Part shown: positions 1 through 5,430 of the stretch, one piece after another
Layout: the number at the start of each line of letters is the position of its first letter
How positions within the stretch are numbered: position 1 is the first letter of the stretch
Assembly: GCA_017936245.1 (NCBI GenBank)
Contig: JAGBFY010000064.1
Coordinates: forward strand, 1-5,430
DNA length: 5,430 bases
From: Kiritimatiellia bacterium
Lineage (GTDB): Bacteria > Verrucomicrobiota > Kiritimatiellia > RFP12 > UBA1067
Reading direction: 5' to 3'
Made by a program: the position numbers and the translations under genes
The notes under the pieces: model-generated
Told to the model about the DNA's origin: nothing
Databases searched by the model: none
What the model saw: the letters and a program-made list of their open reading frames with translations, nothing else

Positions 1-57
1 CAACCCAGCCAATACCGGGTTCCCCGCCACCTCACAAGCTCTCTCGACGACCGTCAT
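1..57 (-). CDS. Possible 5' end of a leftward gene (partial)
   Basis: Reading leftward, an ATG at 57-55 opens a frame that stays open for 19 codons to the window edge (MTVVERACEVAGNPVLAGL). One of the two other leftward frames hits a stop within this stretch. A weak purine-rich stretch (AGGTGGG) lies just upstream of the ATG, and an extended -10 promoter pointing the same way lies about 50 bases further back (113-121). A divergent gene next to a XylR-like regulator is a common arrangement, and such genes are often the regulated ones. The peptide is not recognisable and shows no export signal in the visible part. Nineteen open codons can occur by chance, so this call rests mainly on the promoter and the context. 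Confidence 0.35.
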   Translation of the reverse strand, partial: MTVVERACEVAGNPVLAGL

Positions 58-104
58 TTACCCACCTACGCACCCACACTTATGCACGAAGCCTCAGATT
101 TTTC

Positions 105-114
105 ATGCCGGCAT
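105..114. repeat. 10-base perfect palindrome near the leftward start site
   Basis: ATGCCGGCAT is a perfect palindrome. Its TGCCGG arm (106-111) is matched again by CCGGCA at 131-136. It lies next to the leftward -10 element and over the predicted leftward transcription start (about 106), where a repressor site or a short leader structure would be plausible. A 10-base palindrome can arise by chance, and no protein is known to bind it. Confidence 0.25.
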
Positions 115-141
115 TATATCATAACGAATCCCGGCACGGAA
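113..141 (-). promoter_or_regulatory. Leftward extended -10 promoter
   Basis: On the minus strand, 121-113 reads TGATATAAT: a perfect TATAAT box (118-113) preceded by the TGN extension. The -35 region at 17-base spacing (141-136, TTCCGT) is poor, as is usual for extended -10 promoters or those that depend on an activator. The predicted start is near 106, giving a leader of about 49 bases before the ATG at 57. The tandem operator at 149-185 lies just upstream of the -35 region, which fits activation from that site. Confidence 0.5.
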
Positions 142-148
142 TACTGTG

Positions 149-185
149 ATATCATTGTTTCAACAACTAAAATATCACTGTTTCA
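149..185 (+). promoter_or_regulatory. Tandem direct repeat, candidate operator of the AraC/XylR-type regulator
   Basis: ATATCATTGTTTCA (149-162) and ATATCACTGTTTCA (172-185) match at 13 of 14 bases and are offset by 23 bases, about two helical turns. Paired direct repeats with this kind of offset are the usual binding pattern of AraC-family proteins, including XylR. The second copy ends three bases before the -35 box of the regulator's promoter. The block centre (167) is about 57 bases from the predicted rightward start and 61 bases from the leftward one, so one dimer could serve both. There is also an overlapping inverted pair, GTGATAT (146-152) and ATATCAC (172-178). Binding by the adjacent regulator is inferred. 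Confidence 0.6.
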
Positions 186-188
186 CTA

Positions 189-217
189 ATGACAAGCAGC
201 CCGCCATATGCTATAAT
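189..217 (+). promoter_or_regulatory. Sigma-70-type extended -10 promoter of the regulator gene
   Basis: A -35 box ATGACA (189-194, five of six consensus bases) is separated by exactly 17 bases from a perfect TATAAT (212-217), which is preceded by TGC to form an extended -10. The predicted start is about 222-226, roughly 20 bases before the ATG at 245. This promoter decides the gene start: the longer frame opening with GTG at 146 would begin upstream of the promoter and run through the operator. Confidence 0.75.
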
Positions 218-244
218 CGCGACCCAAAAAAACCGAAATCGATT

Positions 245-1438
245 ATGAACAAGAGGACAACAGCTAAAATCGTTCTTGCGCTCGACTTGGCACAGGCCTC
301 GTGGCGCGATTTTTTCGCCGGCTTTCTGGAATCGGTAGGCTCGGACAATCCTCTTTGGAGCGTGCGCATCGTCGACCCGCAGGATTTCACTCCGGCGAGA
401 ATAGACGAACTGGAGCGCGAAGGCGTTGACGGCATCGTAATCGGCGACATCTCCGACGAAGCCGCCGACCGTCTCATCGCATCCACCATTGCGCTCGTGG
501 TAATCGGAAGCCAGACGACATCGCTGGCCAAACGCACTTTGAACATCGTAAACGTCCATAATGACGACGAGGACATCGGGCGCATGGGGGCGGATGCGCT
601 TGTCGAACTCGGAAACTTCGGCACTTTCGGTTTCATCCCCAAAGGCGGGAGCGTATACTGGTCGAATCTGAGGGAAAAAGGTTTCAAATCCCAAATCGCC
701 CGCATGCGAAGAACCGCAAAGGTATACCATTCACCGTTTGACGACGGCTCTCATGAGGATATGCTCAGGCTCTCCAAATGGCTTACGGCCATCGAAAAAC
801 CGGCGGCGCTGATGGCCGCCTACGATGTGCGGGCTCTGCATGTTCTTGAAGCATGCCGGAATGAAGGCTTTTCAATTCCGGGCCAGATATGCATATTGGG
901 GGTGGATAACGACCGACTGCTCTGCGAATCGGCAAAACCCACTCTCTCAAGCGTAGCTCCGGATCATCGCGGCGAAGGTGCTCTCGCGGCCGATCAGCTC
1001 GCAAAACTGCTCCGCCAGAAATCAAAAAGGGCGAAATCGGTATTGTGCTCTTCCAAAACCGTGATCGAACGCGAAAGCACCGCACCCGTTTCGCCGGCAC
1101 GCGCGCTTATCCTGAGAGCGCTTGCATATATCGATGCCCACGCCACCGATGACATCACGGTTTTAGACGTGGTCCGCCACCTTGGCGTCTCAAGATCGCT
1201 CGCGGAGCTGAGGTTCAGGCAGTTCCATTCATCGACAATCGCACAAGCCATCCGGGAACGACGACTTGGAGAGGTGTGCAAGCGCCTGGCGAGAACCAGG
1301 CGATCAATCACAACCATCTCCAAAGAATGCTCTTTCAAGAACGCCAATCACCTGAAGAACATTTTCCGGGTACGGTTCGGAATGTCAATGCGGGAATTCA
1401 GAAACACGAAAATCTCCGCACTGACAACCGTACGCTAA
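245..1438 (+). CDS. XylR-like transcriptional regulator (sugar-binding domain plus AraC-type HTH)
   Basis: A predicted cytoplasmic DNA-binding protein of 397 residues that senses a small molecule, probably a sugar, and controls transcription. Residues about 5-275 resemble the LacI/periplasmic-binding-protein fold. The run GVDNDRLLCESAKPTLSSV (219-237) matches the GxDND...C...P.LSSV signature of XylR and LacI-type sensors. Residues about 285-390 form an AraC-type domain with two helix-turn-helix units: the first around 305-325, ending in the ELRFRQF segment typical of the family, and the second around 353-375, followed by FGMSMREFRN. The frame could extend upstream to GTG 146, but the promoter at 189-217 lies inside that extension, so ATG 245 is chosen. 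No clear Shine-Dalgarno site precedes it. The adjacent tandem repeat suggests autoregulation and control of a divergent gene. Effector and activator or repressor mode are unknown. It points toward the leftward glycosidase genes and ends 49 bases from them. Confidence 0.9.
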   Translation: MNKRTTAKIVLALDLAQASWRDFFAGFLESVGSDNPLWSVRIVDPQDFTPARIDELEREGVDGIVIGDISDEAADRLIASTIALVVIGSQTTSLAKRTLNIVNVHNDDEDIGRMGADALVELGNFGTFGFIPKGGSVYWSNLREKGFKSQIARMRRTAKVYHSPFDDGSHEDMLRLSKWLTAIEKPAALMAAYDVRALHVLEACRNEGFSIPGQICILGVDNDRLLCESAKPTLSSVAPDHRGEGALAADQLAKLLRQKSKRAKSVLCSSKTVIERESTAPVSPARALILRALAYIDAHATDDITVLDVVRHLGVSRSLAELRFRQFHSSTIAQAIRERRLGEVCKRLARTRRSITTISKECSFKNANHLKNIFRVRFGMSMREFRNTKISALTTVR

Positions 1439-1459
1439 AGGCAGAATCGACCGCCGCTC

Positions 1460-1481
1460 GCGCTGAAAGCGCATATGCGCT
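1460..1481. repeat. Three-armed inverted repeat between convergent genes, weak terminator candidate
   Basis: The arms GCGCT (1460-1464), AGCGC (1468-1472) and GCGCT (1477-1481) are separated by GAA and ATAT. The middle arm can pair with either outer arm, giving two mutually exclusive five-base hairpins. The right pair is also a perfect 14-base palindrome (1468-1481). It lies between the stop codons of the regulator (1438) and the propeller gene (1488), where a bidirectional terminator would be expected. There is no U-run on either strand, so it is not a standard intrinsic terminator. Confidence 0.35.
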
Positions 1482-1487
1482 GCACAA

Positions 1488-2777
1488 TCACTTTATGTCG
1501 AAGAAATAGACCTGGCGGGTACCTTCATGGACTGAATTGAAGGCAATCTGCTTTCCGTCCGGACGATAGCGCGCATGGAGATCGCAGCGCCAATGCGTTG
1601 TACGATATTCTTTGGGAACATAAAACGATCCAATGGGCTTCGTTATTCCGTCAGAAAGGCGCACGAGAATCCACGGACGCTCAAAGTTCTTCGTCCAATA
1701 CGTTTCTCCACTCATGAACTTGCCGTCAGGAGAGTAGAGGCAGTGCCAATCCCAGTCAAGGGCGCCGCCGCCGATACGGCGGACCTTTTCCTCTTCACCC
1801 ACTGTGAACTCCACAGGGCTCCAGTCAAAGCGCGAACCAGGCTCACGCTTCTCGCCGTTCCAAACCGCAGTCACGAGCAGCTTGTGGCTTCCATCCGGAG
1901 CCCAATTGAAATGGCTACCCATCCAGCCATCCTTGAAACAACGGCGCAATTCCGTCCCGTCGTTGTTGACCGTCAGACTGGTCGTCTGCCAGATTGAGGT
2001 TTTATGGATCTTCTTGTCAAACCAATCAATGGAACGGGCAAGGAAGAATATTTTGGCATCATCCTTGGAAATGATGGTATGGCAGAAATAAGCGAGCGGA
2101 CGCCCTGGCTTACCCTTTACCTTTTGAGTCGCAGGCATAAGGCGGCGAGCGGCGGCGACGGAAAGAATGAGCTTTGTCTCGCCCGTCGTAAGATCCATTT
2201 TCCAAAGACCGTCATCTTCGGGCCATTCGACCATCTCGCGCGGGTCCTGCCCGTCGCCGGCATAGCCGTAGTCGGGGCGGACGATCGAAAGGCGCGCATA
2301 GTTGATGGAAAGCGCCCATTTCATATCGGTCGACACTGCCGATATCGGCATCGGCAGCACGCGTTCCTTCTTCGTGCGCCAATTGATCACCACGGCCTTG
2401 AACTTTCCGTCGCGGACATCGTTGAAAATAATTTCGTCGTCATTGAGCCAATGCGCCATCGTAGCCTCCTGAAAATTCCAGCAGGCGGTCGTCGTAACAG
2501 GAATGAATTTGTTGCCGTCCTTGAGATCGACAAGTCCAAGTGTACATCTCTCACCCGCCTCGGGGAGCCTTCCGTTAAGATCGGTTCTGAGAACGCTCAC
2601 ATACCGCTGGTTGGGACTCCAAGAATTGATTCCATAGTAGCTGGCGAGCAAATGTTCATGCGGACCGGACGTGACGGCGTACGGTTTTCCCCAATCCGGA
2701 AATGGAGCCGGCTCTTCCGCATTAACCGCGAAAACGCTAATAGCCGTCATCAATGCCGCAATGTATTGGAGTTTCAT
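1488..2777 (-). CDS. Secreted beta-propeller protein, TolB/PL22 (oligogalacturonate lyase)-like
   Basis: 429 residues with a clear type I signal peptide (residues 1-20, cleavage after VNA), so exported to the periplasm or beyond. The mature part is built from repeats of the form (W/Y)SPDG...: NSWSPNQRYVSV (51-62), MAHWLNDDEIIF (107-118), the region around 233-247, HFNWAPDGSHKLLVT (289-303), WHCLYSPDGKFMSGE (344-358) and RYRPDGKQIAFNSVHEG (403-419), indicating a beta-propeller of about six or seven blades. The C-terminal RCDLHARYRPDG...HEGTRQVYFFDI (397-428) and the middle RPDYGYAG...DDGLWKMDLTTGE (167-200) resemble propellers often annotated as oligogalacturonate-lyase-like. Histidines 288, 345, 395 and 401 are candidates for a metal or active site, as PL22 uses a histidine-bound metal. 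Lyase activity is not established; it could instead be a binding or scaffold protein. It is last in the leftward gene series, 47 bases after the glycosidase-like gene, and has its own promoter and ribosome site. Confidence 0.8.
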   Translation of the reverse strand: MKLQYIAALMTAISVFAVNAEEPAPFPDWGKPYAVTSGPHEHLLASYYGINSWSPNQRYVSVLRTDLNGRLPEAGERCTLGLVDLKDGNKFIPVTTTACWNFQEATMAHWLNDDEIIFNDVRDGKFKAVVINWRTKKERVLPMPISAVSTDMKWALSINYARLSIVRPDYGYAGDGQDPREMVEWPEDDGLWKMDLTTGETKLILSVAAARRLMPATQKVKGKPGRPLAYFCHTIISKDDAKIFFLARSIDWFDKKIHKTSIWQTTSLTVNNDGTELRRCFKDGWMGSHFNWAPDGSHKLLVTAVWNGEKREPGSRFDWSPVEFTVGEEEKVRRIGGGALDWDWHCLYSPDGKFMSGETYWTKNFERPWILVRLSDGITKPIGSFYVPKEYRTTHWRCDLHARYRPDGKQIAFNSVHEGTRQVYFFDIK

Positions 2778-2787
2778 TGTATATTCA

Positions 2788-2793
2788 TCCTTT
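2788..2793 (-). promoter_or_regulatory. Ribosome binding site of the propeller gene
   Basis: On the minus strand AAAGGA lies 10 bases before the ATG at 2777. The spacing is slightly long, but the site is clear and supports this start, which also gives an intact signal peptide. Confidence 0.6.
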
Positions 2794-2813
2794 CTCAGTT
2801 AAATAGTCCTTCA

Positions 2814-2841
2814 ATTATAACATATCAATCGATTTTAACAA
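2814..2841 (-). promoter_or_regulatory. Internal extended -10 promoter for the propeller gene
   Basis: On the minus strand TTGTTA (2841-2836) is followed after 16 bases by a perfect TATAAT (2819-2814), preceded by TGT to make an extended -10 (TGTTATAAT, 2822-2814). The predicted start is near 2807, giving a leader of about 30 bases that includes the AAAGGA site. The -35 and part of the spacer lie inside the last codons of the upstream gene. The propeller gene may therefore be expressed both from the upstream transcript and independently. Confidence 0.55.
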
Positions 2842-4669
2842 GGCGCACTGCCATAGGCGACCATGCAGGAATTGTCGGCAGCTTGAACGAATCGCCTTCG
2901 CCAATCAACGAGTAAGAACCTGTCGCCGCATCCAAAACTTCAGCACGATACCTTCCGTCGACCGTCAGCTTAGCATCTGTCGAATCATCAAAATCCATAT
3001 TGAACAGAAATACCGCACGTTCTTTCCCTTCGGTTGAATCCCAAGTGCTCTGCGCCATCCGCACCGCTGTATCAACACGTGAGGGCATTCTGCCGCCGCA
3101 CAGCATATCCATACTGTTTTTGATGCGCAAGCTTGCCTCCAAGCCCCATACATCGTTGTTCCATCTTCCATCATTGTCTTTACAGAATACAGCCGCTTTA
3201 TCCTTCTTCGAAAGCTTGCGTTTCAGGATACGCTCCACTTCAAGTGCCGCCGATCCGTCGGCAACCACACCGCGCTTCAGCCATCCTTCAATTTCCTCCA
3301 CAGACATCGCACGCACACCCTTGTACGTCAAGAGCAGAAGCGACGCACCTCGCTCCCTGAAGGTGAAGGGAATTCCAAGATACATAAGAGGTCTCCACCC
3401 TTCCACTCCAAGCAGTGAAATTTCCCGCATACTGCGGCGGGGTTCGTTCTTGAGCCATATGTCTCTCGAAAAGAACGGATACACCCCTATCTGACGCTTA
3501 CCGCGCACCAATGCGTACATATGCTGAAGCTCTCCGTCACGCTGATGCATGTATGAGACAATTGCATTTTCCTTGAGCTGTTCGTCAAGGTTTGGCTTGA
3601 TCGCATCGTACGTAATACCGTCAGCGCCTGCGAGACCAAGATTCAGAGCCGCTTCGAGAAAAGTTATTTTCATCGATTTCGTACGGCGGTTATAGGGATG
3701 CGTCACTTCCTCGGTGAGATTAATGACGCCCGGCCCCTCCGTCATTGCACAGAGCCGCCCGATCGAGATGTTCTTCATCAGGATGCTGTCATAGGCATAC
3801 GGAGTAAAATCGTTGTAGACACCGCTGCCATGGCGGAAATATACGACGCCGTCCCGGTTGCGCCCCTTCTCGATCCAGCTCTTGAAATCCGGTGGCGCAT
3901 AGCCGTGCCCGCCGGGATTGCACACCATGTATCCGATCGCGATCGAATCATCCACCGCATGAACGGCATCAGCAGCGGCGGATGCGATGTCGGTAAGCGC
4001 ACGGCTTGAATAGTCTCGCCATGCACGGCGCACATTAACTCCATTTACCGTACTGCCGAGACGGATCGCCTCAACAAGCTCCTTGCGGGGAATTTCGACA
4101 CCTGATTCAACGGCAAAACGCGCGATGCATGAATCACAGAAGCATGCATAATCGACCGGAGGATGGTGCGGCATACGGAAATCATCGTCCAGCCAGATCA
4201 CTGAAGGTTTGAGTGCGGCGTATTTCCTGAACAGATCCTTTATGTAGGCGAGAAATTCGGGCGAGCGTGGGCACGCATTGTTTTTTGCCGTGACACCGTT
4301 CGCACCCGTCATCTTCGGCATGTCGTTTGAGAAAGTCCATTCATCCTTATGTCCGATTGTGGAGCTGAGGCACATCTGCATATCGATGTTTTTGGACTTA
4401 AAGAAGTCGCTGAACTCCTTGTGATTTGCAAACTCCCGCACTTCCGGCTTGCCGATTTGAAGACCGACGAACGTCGCTACAATGATGCCGTCGCGAAACG
4501 AATTGGGATATTTTTTACATGCGGCCTCAATCTTATTGCGCTCTACGGCAAACACTCGGTGATACTGCCTGAAACGGAGAACCTTAGCCTCTTGTGCCTG
4601 AGCACATACGGCAAAGAGCGTAATCAACAAGAACAAACCAATCTTATATTTCGGGCACCTTCTGCTCAT
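2825..4669 (-). CDS. Secreted TIM-barrel glycosidase-like protein of unassigned family
   Basis: 614 residues from ATG 4669. A GTG one codon upstream (4672) is possible, but the ribosome site favours the ATG. A signal peptide covers residues 1-25 (hydrophobic 10-22, cleavage after AQA); the cysteine at 22 does not sit in a proper lipobox. Residues about 30-380 look like a GH-type (beta/alpha)8 barrel: ACPRSPEFLAYIKDLFRKY (132-150), then PSVIWLDDDF (155-164), then the cysteine cluster CFCDSC (176-181), which in GH42-like and related barrel proteins is a plausible metal site. Later acidic candidates are E311 (MTEGPG), E320/E321 and D355 (ITYDAI). Residues about 428-480 (GIPFTFRE...LLLLTYKGV...RGVVADGSAALEV) resemble the Rossmann-like domain that follows the barrel in GH42-type enzymes. 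Residues about 548-614 look like a C-terminal beta-sandwich ending PAWSPMAVRLVKID. It probably acts on a glycan outside the cytoplasm, with the adjacent GH97. No named GH family or substrate can be assigned by eye. Confidence 0.75.
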   Translation of the reverse strand: MSRRCPKYKIGLFLLITLFAVCAQAQEAKVLRFRQYHRVFAVERNKIEAACKKYPNSFRDGIIVATFVGLQIGKPEVREFANHKEFSDFFKSKNIDMQMCLSSTIGHKDEWTFSNDMPKMTGANGVTAKNNACPRSPEFLAYIKDLFRKYAALKPSVIWLDDDFRMPHHPPVDYACFCDSCIARFAVESGVEIPRKELVEAIRLGSTVNGVNVRRAWRDYSSRALTDIASAAADAVHAVDDSIAIGYMVCNPGGHGYAPPDFKSWIEKGRNRDGVVYFRHGSGVYNDFTPYAYDSILMKNISIGRLCAMTEGPGVINLTEEVTHPYNRRTKSMKITFLEAALNLGLAGADGITYDAIKPNLDEQLKENAIVSYMHQRDGELQHMYALVRGKRQIGVYPFFSRDIWLKNEPRRSMREISLLGVEGWRPLMYLGIPFTFRERGASLLLLTYKGVRAMSVEEIEGWLKRGVVADGSAALEVERILKRKLSKKDKAAVFCKDNDGRWNNDVWGLEASLRIKNSMDMLCGGRMPSRVDTAVRMAQSTWDSTEGKERAVFLFNMDFDDSTDAKLTVDGRYRAEVLDAATGSYSLIGEGDSFKLPTIPAWSPMAVRLVKID

Positions 4670-4676
4670 CACTTAC

Positions 4677-4684
4677 TCTCCTTT
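4677..4684 (-). promoter_or_regulatory. Strong ribosome binding site of the glycosidase-like gene
   Basis: On the minus strand AAAGGAGA is followed by GTGATG. The GGAG core ends eight bases before the ATG at 4669, the optimal spacing, and only five before the GTG at 4672. This favours the ATG. The 103-base gap up to the GH97 stop shows no convincing promoter, so this gene is probably read through from the GH97 gene. Confidence 0.65.
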
Positions 4685-4772
4685 TTGAGATATCTGATAC
4701 TGACTTTTAAATCCTCGATAGAATCCGCTAGGTTTCATGAAGCTTCGGCTCGACAAGATCATACGGACAGAG

Positions 4773-5430
4773 CTAGAGCGCGACCAGCTCATTGGATACT
4801 GAAGGGAGACAGGTGCCGATACGTTCGAATACGGCCACGGCACCGCCTTCAGCGCACATCGCAAAGCGCTCCGTTCCATTTCTGCGGACAGTGCGCGAGA
4901 CGATAGAAATCGCTTTGGCATCCGAAGGGGTACGCACAGGGTCGTCGGCATAGACTGTCATCTTCCATTCACCATCGCCGAGGAAGTCGAGCGGGAGATC
5001 GACTGTTCTTGCATCTACCGTCGTCGCGGCGAAGTAGAACCTTCCGTCATGTGCCTCACGTACCACCGCGTAAAACTCCCCGCACCTGCCTGCAATGGGA
5101 CGCGTATCCTTCCACGCCGCCGGGAGCCGGCGCAACGCCTCTATGCCGTCCGCGCCGCGATAGCGCTCCGGCCAGTCGCAGAGCGTCATGAGCGGCGAGT
5201 CGAACTGAATGCACTGCGCTATCGCATGTGCGCGCGTTCCCATCTCCTCCGCCCAGTGCGGACAGCGATCCGTCTCGTCACCGTAACGATGTCCTTTCTT
5301 GACCTGAGGCACGAAGTCCCTTGAATACACATTGCCGAATCCGCCTGGCGTAAAATCGGCTGGGCCCAAGAGATAGCGGGTGAACGGCAGGGTTGCGCAG
5401 TGCGCGGGCGTGACGGTCTTGTTGAATATG
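4773..5430 (-). CDS. GH97-family glycoside hydrolase, C-terminal part (truncated by window edge)
   Basis: The frame is open to the right edge (first full codon 5429-5427) and gives 218 residues up to a TAG stop, about a third of a usual GH97 protein. The TTG at 5369 is not a start, because the family motif continues through it. Fragment residues 15-31, PFTRYLLGPADFTPGGF, match the GH97 signature seen in SusB-type enzymes. FDSPLMTLCDWPERY (76-90), the PAAWKDTRPIAGRCGEFYAVVR region (103-124) and DLPLDFLGDGEW (144-155) follow the end of the catalytic barrel and the C-terminal beta-sandwich of the family. GH97 members are exported alpha-glucosidases or alpha-galactosidases. Where SusB has glutamate in its PEHN stretch, this protein has alanine (TPAHC, residues 7-11), which may place it in the non-SusB, retaining branch. 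The decisive upstream residues are outside the window. About 14 residues extend beyond the expected family end. It lies 103 bases upstream of the glycosidase-like gene in the same direction. Confidence 0.9.
   Translation of the reverse strand, partial: IFNKTVTPAHCATLPFTRYLLGPADFTPGGFGNVYSRDFVPQVKKGHRYGDETDRCPHWAEEMGTRAHAIAQCIQFDSPLMTLCDWPERYRGADGIEALRRLPAAWKDTRPIAGRCGEFYAVVREAHDGRFYFAATTVDARTVDLPLDFLGDGEWKMTVYADDPVRTPSDAKAISIVSRTVRRNGTERFAMCAEGGAVAVFERIGTCLPSVSNELVAL

Noticed and set aside
2..21. Hairpin AACCC...GGGTT at the left edge, considered as a terminator or RNA element
   Set aside because: It is only a five-base stem with a ten-base loop and no U-run, and it falls inside the possible leftward coding region.
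2004..2915. A 303-codon rightward open frame antisense to the propeller gene and the end of the glycosidase-like gene
   Set aside because: It runs across two better-supported genes on the other strand, has no recognisable domains and an arginine/histidine-rich composition typical of an antisense shadow.
4670..4772. Possible promoter in the gap between the GH97 and glycosidase-like genes
   Set aside because: No TATAAT-like box with an acceptable -35 at proper spacing was found; the genes are more likely co-transcribed.
4349..4906. 185-codon rightward open frame over the start of the glycosidase-like gene
   Set aside because: It is antisense to the signal peptide region and the GH97 end, with no domain features.
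4673..4951. Leftward 92-codon frame ending just before the glycosidase-like gene, or its last 29 codons from ATG 4762
   Set aside because: Most of it overlaps the GH97 end in another frame. The short version has no ribosome site upstream and no recognisable sequence.
1..5430. CRISPR arrays, tRNA or rRNA genes, insertion sequences, phage or defence genes
   Set aside because: No regularly spaced repeats, cloverleaf-like sequences, transposase motifs or terminal inverted repeats were seen; the window is accounted for by the metabolic genes and their control sites.

Overview
The window looks like part of a carbohydrate-utilisation (CAZyme) locus from a Gram-negative bacterium. The best guess is the Planctomycetota-Verrucomicrobiota-Chlamydiota group, for example Lentisphaerota/Victivallales or Kiritimatiellota. 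This rests on three things: a XylR-like regulator that fuses a sugar-binding domain to an AraC helix-turn-helix domain, secreted glycosidase-like and beta-propeller proteins of kinds common in those groups, and a GH97 enzyme. The phylum is an inference from gene style, not a proven assignment.

Layout: positions 1-57 may hold the first 19 codons of a leftward gene. Positions 58-244 are a compact divergent control region. It has a leftward extended -10 promoter (113-121), a tandem direct repeat that looks like an AraC/XylR-type operator (149-185), and a near-consensus rightward promoter (189-217). The rightward promoter drives the regulator, whose real start is most likely ATG 245 rather than the longer open frame beginning at 146. 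The regulator ends at 1438 and faces the leftward genes across 49 bases that contain a three-armed inverted repeat.

The rest is a leftward, probably co-transcribed series. In transcription order it is the C-terminal part of a GH97 glycosidase running off the right edge (5430-4773), a 614-residue secreted TIM-barrel glycosidase-like protein (4669-2825), and a 429-residue secreted beta-propeller protein related to TolB/PL22-type propellers (2777-1488). The last gene also has its own extended -10 promoter overlapping the end of the gene before it.

Working model: the regulator senses a sugar released from the target glycan and acts at the direct repeat, which is about equally far from the two divergent promoters. 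The GH97 and the exported proteins would act on the glycan in the periplasm or outside the cell. The substrate cannot be read from the sequence. The most novel parts are the 614-residue protein, the propeller family and the divergent operator.
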